A DNA stretch of 7,527 nt. It comes from an uncultured Lachnospiraceae bacterium. GTDB taxonomy: Bacteria; Bacillota; Clostridia; Lachnospirales; Lachnospiraceae. The notes beneath the pieces are model-generated. The model did no database searches, was not told where the DNA came from, and worked only from the letters and a program-made list of their open reading frames with translations. A program made the position numbers and the translations under genes. The stretch lies in contig CABQGZ010000153.1 in assembly GCA_902463835.1 (NCBI GenBank), forward strand, positions 1-7,527, written 5' to 3'. Of this stretch, positions 1-5,625 are shown piece after piece; the first letter of the stretch is position 1; every line of letters begins with the position of its first letter.

Positions 1-130
1 GCGGCGGGCTTTTCATAGAGAAGTGTATTAAAATAACTTAATCCTGGATTTATTTCCATAGATGCTCCAAAAAAACAGTTCTTTCCTTGTTAGTATATGT
101 AAAAATACAAGGATTGTGCGCCTCATGCAC

Positions 131-158
131 TTGACAAATTTTCCCGGTGTGATAAACT
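131..158 (+). promoter_or_regulatory. Sigma-A-type promoter for leuS
   Basis: A perfect -35 box TTGACA (131-136) is followed after 16 nt by an extended -10, TGA-TAAACT (TG at 150-151, hexamer 153-158). This places the transcription start near 165 and gives leuS a leader of about 65 nt. The hexamer matches TATAAT at only four of six positions, but the consensus -35 and the upstream TG compensate. No T-box antiterminator motif (GGTGG-ACCGCG type) is visible between this promoter and the gene, so regulation by uncharged tRNA is not supported in the part of the leader that can be seen. Confidence 0.6.
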
Positions 159-229
159 TGAAAAAAGTGAAAGAACCTTTGATGAAAGAGAAAATAGCAG
201 CAGCACCGCTGCGGTAGGAGGAGTAACAT

Positions 230-2638
230 ATGTCAGTACCATACAACCATCGAGAGATTGAGCAGAAATGGCAGAAGGTCTGGGACGAGGAGAAGGCCTT
301 TGCGGCAACCAACGACTATTCCAAGCCCAAGTATTTTGCACTGGTAGAATTCCCGTATCCATCGGGACAGGGGCTTCATGTAGGCCATCCGAGACCGTAC
401 ACCGCCCTTGATATCGTGGCCAGAAAAAGAAGAATGCAGGGCTACAACGTGCTGTATCCCATGGGCTGGGACGCCTTCGGACTTCCCACAGAGAATTATG
501 CCATCAAGAATAAGATTCATCCGAAGATCGTGACAGCCAACAATGTGAAACGCTTCAAGGATCAGCTTCACTCCCTGGGCTATTCCTTTGACTGGGATCG
601 AGAAATCAACACCACAGATGTGGATTACTATAAATGGACCCAGTGGATCTTCCTGAAATTGTTCCAGGCAGGTCTTGCCTACAAGAGCGAGATGCCCATC
701 AACTGGTGTACTTCCTGCAAAGTCGGCCTGGCCAACGAGGAAGTGGTGAACGGCGTCTGCGAGCGCTGCGGCGCGCCGGTGGTCCGCAAGGTGAAGAGCC
801 AGTGGATGCTGAAGATCACCGAATACGCGGAGAAGCTGCTGGAGGGCCTGAATGATGTGGATTTCATCGAGCGTGTCAAGGTCTCTCAGAAGAACTGGAT
901 CGGCAAGAGCCAGGGGGCAGAGGTGGACTTTGCCCTTGCGGGAAAGGAAGACAAACTCACCGTGTACACCACCCGGCCGGATACCTTGTTTGGCGCAACC
1001 TACATGGTGGTATCCCCGGAGCATCCCATGCTGGAAAAATATAAGGATGAGATCAGGAACCTGGAGGATATCAAAGCTTACCAGGAGCAGGCCGCCAGAA
1101 AGTCCGATTTTGAACGCTCCGAGCTTGCCAAGGATAAGACAGGAGTGGAGATTGACGGCATCAGGGCTGTGAACCCGGTGAACGGCAAGGAGATTCCGAT
1201 CTGGGTATCTGATTATGTGTTGATGAGCTACGGAACAGGCGCCATCATGGCTGTGCCTGCCCATGACACCAGAGACTGGGAATTTGCCAAGAAATTCGGC
1301 CTTCCCATCATTGAGGTGGTTGCCGGCGGCGAGAATGTGCAGGAGGAGGCGTTTACCGATGTGGCAACCGGAAAATTGGTGAATTCCGACTTTTTAAACG
1401 GCCTGGAAGTGGCGGAAGCAAAGAAGAAGATCATCGAATTTCTGGAAGACAAGAAGATCGGTACCGGCAAGACAAACTATAAATTGCGCGACTGGGTATT
1501 TTCCCGCCAGCGTTACTGGGGTGAGCCGATTCCTGTGGTACACTGCGACAAATGCGGCTATGTGGCTCTCCCGGAGAGTGAGCTTCCCTTAGAGCTTCCG
1601 GAGGTGGAGAGCTATATGCCCACCGACAACGGGGAATCCCCCTTAGCGGCCATGACCGACTGGGTGAATACCACCTGCCCCTGCTGTGGAGGCCCGGCGA
1701 AGCGGGAGACAGACACCATGCCCCAGTGGGCAGGTTCCTCCTGGTATTTCCTGCGCTACACAGATCCCCACAATACAGAGGCGCTGGCCAGCCAGGAAGC
1801 GCTGAAGTACTGGCTTCCGGTAGACTGGTACAACGGCGGTATGGAGCATACCACCCTGCATCTGCTGTACTCCAGGTTCTGGCACCGGTTCCTGTACGAT
1901 CAGGGCGTCGTACCTACTCCGGAACCTTATCAGAAACGTACCAGCCACGGCATGATCCTGGGCGAGAACGGCGAGAAGATGTCCAAATCCCGGGGCAACG
2001 TGGTGAACCCGGACGATATCGTCATGGACTACGGCGCAGATACCCTGCGTACCTACGAGATGTTCATCGGAGCCTTTGACCTGAGCGCCTCCTGGTCGGA
2101 GAACGGCGTGAAGGGCTGTCGAAGATTCCTGGATCGTGTGTGGAAGCTTCAGGACATCCTGGTGGATGGCGACGGCTACAGCAGTGATTTTGAGACGAAG
2201 ATGCACCAGACCATCAAGAAGGTGAGCAACGACTACGAGAGTCTGAAATACAACACGGCCATCGCAGCCATGATGTCCCTGCTGAATGATTTTGCCAAGA
2301 AGGGCAGCATCACCCGGGGAGAATACCGCACCTTCCTGCTTCTCTTAAATCCGGTGGCGCCCCACATCACAGAGGAGCTGTGGGCTGCCTGTGGATACGA
2401 AGGCCGGGTTTACGCCCAGCAGTGGCCCGCGTTTGATGAAGCGAAGACCGTGGAGAACACTATCGAGGTGGCCGTTCAGATCAACGGCAAGACCAAGGCA
2501 GTGGTAGCCCTTCCAGTGGATGTGGATAAGGACGCAGCCATCGCAGCCGGGAAAGAGGCAGTGGCAGACAAGCTGACCGGAACCATCGTAAAAGAGATCT
2601 ATGTTCCGGGACGGATTATCAATATCGTGCAGAAGTAA
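230..2638 (+). CDS. leuS: Leucyl-tRNA synthetase (class I)
   Basis: Cytoplasmic enzyme that joins leucine to tRNA-Leu using ATP and hydrolyses mischarged products. The 802-residue protein is full length for bacterial LeuRS. Visible landmarks, in order: the HIGH-type ATP motif HVGH at 50-53; a zinc-knuckle insert with Cys160, Cys163, Cys177 and Cys180; the CP1 editing domain with the threonine-rich TTRPDTLFGATY at 247-258 and HDTRD at 345-349, whose last Asp matches by position the conserved editing-site aspartate; a second Cys pair/Cys cluster (439/442 and 483-486); the tRNA-synthetase core WAGSSWYFLRY at 500-510; KMSKS at 583-587; and a C-terminal tRNA-binding tail ending in YVPGRIINIV. The ATG is fixed by AGGAGG at 216-221, 8 nt upstream. 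It has its own promoter and is followed by a stem-loop, so it is probably monocistronic. Nothing is missing or frameshifted. Confidence 0.98.
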   Translation: MSVPYNHREIEQKWQKVWDEEKAFAATNDYSKPKYFALVEFPYPSGQGLHVGHPRPYTALDIVARKRRMQGYNVLYPMGWDAFGLPTENYAIKNKIHPKIVTANNVKRFKDQLHSLGYSFDWDREINTTDVDYYKWTQWIFLKLFQAGLAYKSEMPINWCTSCKVGLANEEVVNGVCERCGAPVVRKVKSQWMLKITEYAEKLLEGLNDVDFIERVKVSQKNWIGKSQGAEVDFALAGKEDKLTVYTTRPDTLFGATYMVVSPEHPMLEKYKDEIRNLEDIKAYQEQAARKSDFERSELAKDKTGVEIDGIRAVNPVNGKEIPIWVSDYVLMSYGTGAIMAVPAHDTRDWEFAKKFGLPIIEVVAGGENVQEEAFTDVATGKLVNSDFLNGLEVAEAKKKIIEFLEDKKIGTGKTNYKLRDWVFSRQRYWGEPIPVVHCDKCGYVALPESELPLELPEVESYMPTDNGESPLAAMTDWVNTTCPCCGGPAKRETDTMPQWAGSSWYFLRYTDPHNTEALASQEALKYWLPVDWYNGGMEHTTLHLLYSRFWHRFLYDQGVVPTPEPYQKRTSHGMILGENGEKMSKSRGNVVNPDDIVMDYGADTLRTYEMFIGAFDLSASWSENGVKGCRRFLDRVWKLQDILVDGDGYSSDFETKMHQTIKKVSNDYESLKYNTAIAAMMSLLNDFAKKGSITRGEYRTFLLLLNPVAPHITEELWAACGYEGRVYAQQWPAFDEAKTVENTIEVAVQINGKTKAVVALPVDVDKDAAIAAGKEAVADKLTGTIVKEIYVPGRIINIVQK

Positions 2639-2649
2639 GACAAAGAATC

Positions 2650-2706
2650 GTAAGAAGGCCTTTCACAGGAGATACAATATCTGCTGCGGAAGGCCTTCGT
2701 TCTTAC
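2650..2706. terminator. Long stem-loop shared by convergent leuS and minus-strand genes
   Basis: GAAGGCCTT (2654-2662) pairs perfectly with AAGGCCTTC (2690-2698). GTAA/TTAC at the outer ends (2650-2653 and 2703-2706) can extend the stem around a short bulge. The interior also folds: AGATA-CAA-TATCT closes the tip, so almost the whole 57 nt forms one hairpin. It lies 11 nt after the leuS stop and 8 nt beyond the stop of the opposing gene. The 3' side is only moderately T-rich on each strand, so this is a weak or bidirectional terminator rather than a textbook one. Confidence 0.6.
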
Positions 2707-2714
2707 ATAAGTAT

Positions 2715-2993
2715 CTATCTTTTCCTGCTTTTCATCATATTAAGTATCATATCCGCCTTCTTCTTATCACTGTCGGACATACTCTGCTTCAGAACCTCGA
2801 CGATCATATCTGTCTCCGAACTGTCAAAGCCCACGCCGCTTTTTTGCGCTGCGGCAGAGGCCGACATAAGTGCAGAGGCCATATCCTTGGGATTCGAGCC
2901 CTTTTCCTGATTTGCCATCTCCATCAGAAACTGGAGCTTCTCCGGGGATATATTGTTTAACTGTGGGTTATTTAATAAAAATGATGGATCCAT
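2715..2993 (-). CDS. Small helical protein of unknown function (second gene of a pair)
   Basis: I do not recognise a named family with certainty; the sequence has the look of short conserved hypothetical proteins from clostridia. The 92-residue product begins MDPSFLLNNPQL. The start is chosen because AAAGGAGGT lies directly upstream (minus strand, 3005-2997), whereas the longer reading from 3032 has no ribosome site and would put this SD inside the gene. There is no signal peptide or membrane segment. It appears all-helical: a segment with ISPEKLQFLMEMANQ (about 16-30), an Ala/Ser-rich stretch preceded by NPKDMASALMSA, an acidic helix with ETDMIVEVLKQSM, and a lysine-rich end (KKKADMILNMMKSRKR). 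It lies 40 nt after the stop of the upstream gene on the same strand, so the two are probably co-transcribed. The stop adjoins the stem-loop shared with leuS. Confidence 0.8.
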   Translation of the reverse strand: MDPSFLLNNPQLNNISPEKLQFLMEMANQEKGSNPKDMASALMSASAAAQKSGVGFDSSETDMIVEVLKQSMSDSDKKKADMILNMMKSRKR

Positions 2994-3033
2994 AATACCT
3001 CCTTTGGGATTGAATAACCATGTTTTAGACATA

Positions 3034-3372
3034 TTAACTAAGCAAAGAAAACATCTCCATAAAATTCAGAAGCGTGTCGATGGTTTCCTGTTCTCTTTCC
3101 GTGCAGAATTCCCGAAGTGCCGAGAGTAGCTGCAGCGGCCTGGGTTCCTCCGACTCCGGCACAGAACACATCTGAATGGTAGGCGTAGGACCATCGAATA
3201 AGGACACTGTGCGCTCTAGTTCTATGAATTTAATGAAAAAGGCGATCGACATCTTACTGGAATCATTGAGATATGGAATGGCAGCCTTCATCATCTGCAG
3301 GTGACGATCCTGAACCAGAGCGTCCAGAGCCGCAATATTCTTTTGCGTTTCCTGTTCCATAGCGTTATCCAT
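3034..3372 (-). CDS. Small helical protein of unknown function (first gene of a pair)
   Basis: This 112-residue product has no family I can name. It looks soluble and mostly helical: a first helix rich in Asp/Gln/Lys, then MMKAAIPYLNDSSKM, an amphipathic helix AFFIKFIELERTVSLF, a Pro-rich link with a short acidic patch (about residues 62-78), and a C-terminal helix ending TLLNFMEMFSLLS. It has two Cys residues and no membrane segment. The start is uncertain. The ATG at 3372 has no ribosome site and would be almost leaderless if the sigma-E-like promoter just upstream is used. The in-frame ATG at 3360 (108 aa, MEQETQ) has a weak GGA 7 nt before it and fits that promoter better. A short helical partner follows 40 nt downstream, and the pair probably acts together. 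Expression during sporulation is inferred only from the promoter. Confidence 0.75.
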   Translation of the reverse strand: MDNAMEQETQKNIAALDALVQDRHLQMMKAAIPYLNDSSKMSIAFFIKFIELERTVSLFDGPTPTIQMCSVPESEEPRPLQLLSALREFCTEREQETIDTLLNFMEMFSLLS

Positions 3373-3381
3373 TTTTTATTA

Positions 3382-3410
3382 AATGTATGAGAAAGCCAGG
3401 GAAAATATAA
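3382..3410 (-). promoter_or_regulatory. Sigma-E-like (sporulation, mother-cell) promoter for the minus-strand pair
   Basis: Read on the minus strand, TTATATT (3410-3404) is followed after exactly 14 nt by CATACATT (3389-3382). The Bacillus sigma-E consensus is roughly kmATATT, 14-15 nt, CATACAnT. The -10 matches at every defined position, the ATATT of the -35 is complete, and the spacing is right. The predicted start lies around 3375, just before the first gene of the pair. No comparable sigma-A promoter was found upstream on this strand. Confidence 0.6.
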
Positions 3411-3436
3411 CTGGATTCCTCAAAAGGCATATAATA
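3409..3436 (+). promoter_or_regulatory. Possible sigma-K/sigma-E-type promoter for the 41-codon ORF
   Basis: CATATAATA (3428-3436) fits the sigma-K -10 pattern CATAnnnTA, and AACT (3409-3412) lies 15 nt before it as a possible -35 (pattern mACm, last base off). The same bases contain TATAAT, but no acceptable sigma-A -35 is placed 16-18 nt upstream. The -35 overlaps that of the divergent minus-strand promoter. Transcription would start near 3443, about 95 nt before the ORF. A second TATAAT at 3511-3516 would start transcription on top of the ribosome site and is less likely. Confidence 0.3.
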
Positions 3437-3538
3437 TAGGGAACAGGGCAGCCATAGCCAGCAAAAGGGATGAATGGCGAAGGGTGAACTGTTGCGAATA
3501 TTGCGGCAGATATAATTGCCTGAGGAAAGGAAAAAGTT

Positions 3539-3664
3539 ATGGGAACATTGATTATAGATGGTAACAGTGTCTACGAGGTAGATGACGAATGTATGCAGAA
3601 AAGGGGGACGCAGGGCGACGAGAAAGAGGACGCTGCGAAGGGGTCACCTGCAAGTGAAAAGTAG
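3539..3664 (+). CDS. Short 41-residue protein, unknown function
   Basis: A small ORF that standard gene callers are likely to miss. The protein starts MGTLIIDGNSVYEVDDECMQ and ends in a charged, low-complexity tail rich in Lys, Glu and Asp. The ATG is supported by AAAGGA (3526-3531) 7 nt upstream, with GAGG just before it. The N-terminal half (hydrophobic LII, then DGNSVYEVDDEC with a single Cys) reads like a genuine conserved peptide, similar to short proteins I recall from Lachnospiraceae. The tail is less protein-like and runs straight into a large palindrome that starts 7 nt after the stop. The element may therefore have replaced an original C-terminus. The ORF has no close neighbours on its strand. 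Function unknown; no signal peptide or membrane segment. Confidence 0.6.
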   Translation: MGTLIIDGNSVYEVDDECMQKRGTQGDEKEDAAKGSPASEK

Positions 3665-3674
3665 CTGCGAAGGG
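3632..3674 (+). repeat. Short direct repeat around the end of the 41-codon ORF
   Basis: GCTGCGAAGGG occurs at 3632-3642 and again at 3664-3674, a period of 32 nt. The second copy overlaps the outer edge of the large palindrome. No third copy lies on the far side of the palindrome, so it is not a simple target-site duplication. It could mark a small duplication or the outer limit of the element. Confidence 0.45.
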
Positions 3675-3780
3675 TCCGCCCGAGAGCAAGGGTATCCCCA
3701 TGTCAGACGCGCTTTCGCTCCAGGCACAGACGGAGCGAGAGCGCGTCTGAAATGGGCATACCTGTTCCCCTGGGCGGCCC
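3672..3780. repeat. Large imperfect palindrome (MITE/REP-like hairpin element candidate)
   Basis: A 50-nt left arm (3672-3721) and a 49-nt right arm (3732-3780) are inverted copies separated by a 10-nt loop (3722-3731). The innermost part is nearly perfect: TCAGACGCGCT-T-TCGCTCC on the left against TCAGACGCGCT-C-TCGCTCC read from the right. The outer parts (GGGTCCGCCC and GGGCCGCCC; GGTATCCCCAT and GGTATGCCCAT) carry scattered mismatches and a one-base gap. Weaker pairing can be followed out to about 3664 and 3790. It encodes no convincing protein and lacks a T-tract, so it is not a typical terminator. A non-autonomous mobile or repeated palindromic element is likely. An RNA structural element is the alternative. 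Confidence 0.7.
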
Positions 3781-3823
3781 TAGTGCTGCATTCCCCAGTG
3801 CGGCTGGCCTCCCCCTCCCATTG

Positions 3824-3851
3824 AAAAAAGGGCCGCTCACAGCAGCCCTTT
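3824..3851 (-). terminator. Intrinsic terminator of the Cys-rich gene
   Basis: On the minus strand, AAAGGGCTGC - TGTGA - GCGGCCC is followed by TTTTTT: a 7-bp GC-rich stem (one G-T pair) with a 5-nt loop and a six-T tail. It lies 24 nt past the stop of the Cys-rich gene. Together with the promoter at 4140-4168 it delimits a single-gene transcript. Confidence 0.9.
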
Positions 3852-3875
3852 CCCCAACATTGCCAGACAGGCAGA

Positions 3876-4109
3876 TTAGCAGCATCCGCCGCCAAAGAGA
3901 CCATTGCCGTTGCCATTGCAGCAGAACAGCAATATGATGATGATCCACATATCGCATCCACATCCGTTGTTTCCGCCGAAAAGCCCGCCGCCATTATTGC
4001 CATTACAGCAGCAAAGTAACAGGATAATCCAGATAATGGAACTACATCCACATCCGTTGTTGTTGGATTCGCATCCACATCCACAATTTGTAGCAGCTAA
4101 ATCACTCAT
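3876..4109 (-). CDS. Cys/Gly/Asn-rich small protein (annotated in related genomes as 'chorion class high-cysteine HCB protein 13')
   Basis: This 77-residue protein has 14 cysteines and is otherwise largely Gly, Asn, Ile and Leu. The N-terminus MSDLAATNCGCGC is typical, as I recall it, of short Lachnospiraceae proteins carrying the borrowed name 'chorion class high-cysteine HCB'; that name reflects composition only. The body is two copies of one module: NNGCGC, then a hydrophobic stretch (residues 25-32 and 54-62, each with a Trp), then CC(C), an Asn/Gly run and LFGG (residues 17-46 and 47-74). It ends in GGGCC. The hydrophobic stretches are only 8-9 residues, too short to be confident transmembrane helices; a cross-linked or self-assembling structural protein is plausible. 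GGAGG at 4121-4117 lies 7 nt before the ATG. It has its own terminator and a sporulation-type promoter, which together suggest a spore-coat role. That role is inference. Confidence 0.85.
   Translation of the reverse strand: MSDLAATNCGCGCESNNNGCGCSSIIWIILLLCCCNGNNGGGLFGGNNGCGCDMWIIIILLFCCNGNGNGLFGGGCC
3955..4061 (-). repeat. Internal 90-nt (30-codon) duplication in the Cys-rich gene
   Basis: The 17-mer CATCCACATCCGTTGTT (plus strand) occurs at 3955-3971 and again, identically, at 4045-4061, exactly 90 nt or 30 codons apart. CATCCACATCC recurs at 4072-4082. These encode the NNGCGC module starts. Near-identity at DNA level suggests either recent duplication or repeat homogenisation. Confidence 0.8.
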
Positions 4110-4139
4110 CTTAAATCCTCCAGGAATTTGATTACAGTT

Positions 4140-4168
4140 TACTATATGAGGTTAGCGTCAAAGTGGTG
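4140..4168 (-). promoter_or_regulatory. Sigma-K-like (late mother-cell) promoter for the Cys-rich gene
   Basis: On the minus strand, CACC (4168-4165) is followed after 16 nt by CATATAGTA (4148-4140), matching the Bacillus sigma-K pattern mACm - 16 - CATAnnnTA at every defined base. Transcription would start near 4133, with the ribosome site at 4121-4117 and the ATG at 4109, an ideal leader length. A TTGACG lies nearby (4162-4157), but no acceptable sigma-A -10 sits 16-18 nt from it. Confidence 0.55.
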
Positions 4169-4188
4169 AATAAAATTTCATGAAAAAT

Positions 4189-4217
4189 TTGATTATTTTT
4201 TGAAATAGTGGTATTAT
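4189..4217 (+). promoter_or_regulatory. Sigma-A-type promoter of the V-ATPase operon
   Basis: TTGATT (4189-4194), a 17-nt spacer and TATTAT (4212-4217) sit in a strongly AT-rich stretch. The start would be near 4224, about 50 nt before the first ATPase gene. This is the only good vegetative promoter seen ahead of the operon. Confidence 0.7.
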
Positions 4218-4274
4218 GGAAAACAGCAAAGCGTTGGCTTTTCATAAGCAGCGTAAGGAAGTAAGGTGAAACAC

Positions 4275-4586
4275 ATGAACGAGGTCATCACAAAGCTGTA
4301 TGAGATTGAGGAGACGGCAGGGAGAATCCTGAAGGATGCGAAACAGCAGAAAGAACAGCTTCAGCAGCAGATGCAGCAGGAGCAGGCAATCTATGACAGC
4401 AACATGGAGAAAGCTCTTGGGAAGAATCTGGACGAAACAAGGGAAAAGCTGGAAGAACAGGCGCTCCAGGAGCTTCGCCAGATGGAAGCGGCGTATCAGA
4501 ACCAGAAAAGAAAGCTGGACGAGACATATGACAATCACCTGGAGGAGCTGGCCAAAGAGATCTTTCAGAGAATAACAGAGGTGTAG
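4275..4586 (+). CDS. V-type ATPase G/H-type peripheral-stalk subunit
   Basis: A 103-residue protein that is almost entirely one charged helix: heptad-like Leu/Ile/Ala spacing with Glu, Gln and Lys throughout, and a run of Gln around LQQQMQQEQ. This is the signature of the short coiled-coil stalk subunit (G/H family; NtpF or AhaH in other systems) that pairs with subunit E to form the peripheral stator of V/A-type ATPases. Identification rests on the helix pattern plus its position as first gene before subunits C and I. The ATG at 4275 is preferred because AAGGTG lies 6 nt before it and the protein then starts MNEVITKLYEIEETA. A GTG at 4266 with AAGGAA upstream would add three residues. The stop is 1 nt before the next start, so the two are translationally coupled. 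Confidence 0.8.
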   Translation: MNEVITKLYEIEETAGRILKDAKQQKEQLQQQMQQEQAIYDSNMEKALGKNLDETREKLEEQALQELRQMEAAYQNQKRKLDETYDNHLEELAKEIFQRITEV

Positions 4587-4587
4587 T

Positions 4588-5625
4588 ATGCCGGGAAAAT
4601 TAATGCGTTACAGCGGACTGATCACGAAGACAAGAGCTATGAGCAGCAGTCTTCTGACAGAGGAGGATCTTAAGGAACTGACAGAGCTTGCAACGGTCAG
4701 TGAGGTCATAGATTATCTGAAGGGAACGGGAAGCTATGGCCCCATCTACCGGGGGCGGGAAGGCATCTGGCACAGAGGGCAGGCGGAGGAGATCATCAAC
4801 CGATCCCTGATCACGGATTTTGAAAAAATATACCGCTTTGCGGATGCAGGCCAGCGTCAGACGCTGTCGAATGTTTTTTTTCGCTATGAAGTAAACAGGC
4901 TGAAGGAATGTCTGAAGGGTCTGTTTCAGAACGAAGGAGAAGGGAGCGGGATCGCAGTGGATCCCTTCTGGCAAAAGCATATGCGCTGCGATGTGGACAG
5001 GCTGAATCGGGTGGAAAGTCTGGCGGAACTGGAGCAGGCACTTGCAGGGACGCCTTATCATCGGATATTTCAGAAGCTTCAAGGCGCAGGGAAAAAGGAG
5101 TATGCCGATTACGCTATGGGCCTTGATATCTTCTATTACAGCAGTGTGTATAAAGAGGTAAAACGCAGGAAGAATTCTGACACAAAAAAGATTTTACTTG
5201 AAATCTACGGAACGCATATTGACTGGCTGAATATCCTGTGGATCTACCGCTATCGGCGGTTCTATGACCAGACGCCGGCGGAGCTTGTCGGCATTCTGAT
5301 TCCCCACACCTATCGCCTGAAGAAGGAGGAACTCATGGGAATGATCACGGCGGCTGATCTTGCCGAGAGGAACCGGATTCTGGCGGGAACAGCTTATTTT
5401 AAAGGGAAGGATGCCTTTGTCCGGATGGCGGACGAGATTTCCTATCAGGAGGTGATCGGGACTATGTATCAGCGGGTGAGTAAGAAATACAGGGTATCCA
5501 TGGCGCCAGTGCTGCGTTATCTCTACGAGAAGGAGCAGGAGATCGGACGTCTGACCACCATCATTGAGGGAATACGGTATCAGCTTCCGCCAAAGGATCT
5601 GCGGGAACTGATACTGGTGAACTGA
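4588..5625 (+). CDS. atpC: V-type ATP synthase/ATPase subunit C (AC39/subunit d family)
   Basis: The 345-residue protein belongs to the vATP-synt_AC39 family (NtpC; eukaryotic subunit d). In V/A-type enzymes it is a soluble, funnel-shaped helical protein that sits on the membrane rotor ring and couples it to the central stalk. It has no membrane segment. Supporting features are the family length, a helix-rich sequence with repeated aromatic/Arg clusters (IDWLNILWIYRYRRFY at about 210-225, near the three-fold repeat seen in this family), and the characteristic ending KEQEIGRLTTIIEGIRYQLPPKDLREL. GAGGTG at 4578-4583 overlaps the end of the upstream gene and lies 4 nt before the ATG, so translation is coupled to the stalk gene. 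Position in the operon, directly before subunit I, agrees with the call. Confidence 0.93.
   Translation: MPGKLMRYSGLITKTRAMSSSLLTEEDLKELTELATVSEVIDYLKGTGSYGPIYRGREGIWHRGQAEEIINRSLITDFEKIYRFADAGQRQTLSNVFFRYEVNRLKECLKGLFQNEGEGSGIAVDPFWQKHMRCDVDRLNRVESLAELEQALAGTPYHRIFQKLQGAGKKEYADYAMGLDIFYYSSVYKEVKRRKNSDTKKILLEIYGTHIDWLNILWIYRYRRFYDQTPAELVGILIPHTYRLKKEELMGMITAADLAERNRILAGTAYFKGKDAFVRMADEISYQEVIGTMYQRVSKKYRVSMAPVLRYLYEKEQEIGRLTTIIEGIRYQLPPKDLRELILVN

Noticed and set aside
1..16. GCGGCGGGCTTTT at the left edge looks like the right half of an intrinsic terminator, perhaps of an upstream gene or of a T-box leader.
   Set aside because: The left arm would lie outside the window, so pairing cannot be shown. 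A separate promoter at 131-158 makes a T-box terminator for leuS at this distance unlikely.
200..212. Small hairpin GCAGC-ACC-GCTGC just before the leuS ribosome site.
   Set aside because: A 5-bp stem with a 3-nt loop can arise by chance; nothing else supports a regulatory role.
182..217. Possible leader peptide of 11 residues (MKEKIAAAPLR) ending at the leuS ribosome site.
   Set aside because: It has no ribosome site, only one Leu codon and no terminator/antiterminator pair, so it does not fit an attenuation leader. The overlap of its TAG with the SD is probably chance.
233..1264. Long minus-strand open frame of 343 codons inside leuS.
   Set aside because: It is antisense to an unmistakable LeuRS, has no ribosome site or recognisable domain, and results from the codon bias of leuS.
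3582..3824. Plus-strand frame of 80 codons covering the end of the 41-codon ORF and the palindrome.
   Set aside because: It is Arg-rich, low-complexity out-of-frame sequence with no ribosome site. The palindrome explains the open frame.
3955..4082. Repeated CATCCACATCC units suggested a short tandem or CRISPR-like array.
   Set aside because: The copies fall in one coding frame, with only two full copies and one partial copy, and the spacers encode the same protein module. It is a gene-internal duplication.
3644..4084. Minus-strand frame of 146 codons (MDVDANPTT...) across the palindrome and the Cys-rich gene.
   Set aside because: It is a shifted reading of the Cys-rich gene's repeats continued through the terminator and the palindrome. 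It has no ribosome site, and the true frame has a clear one.
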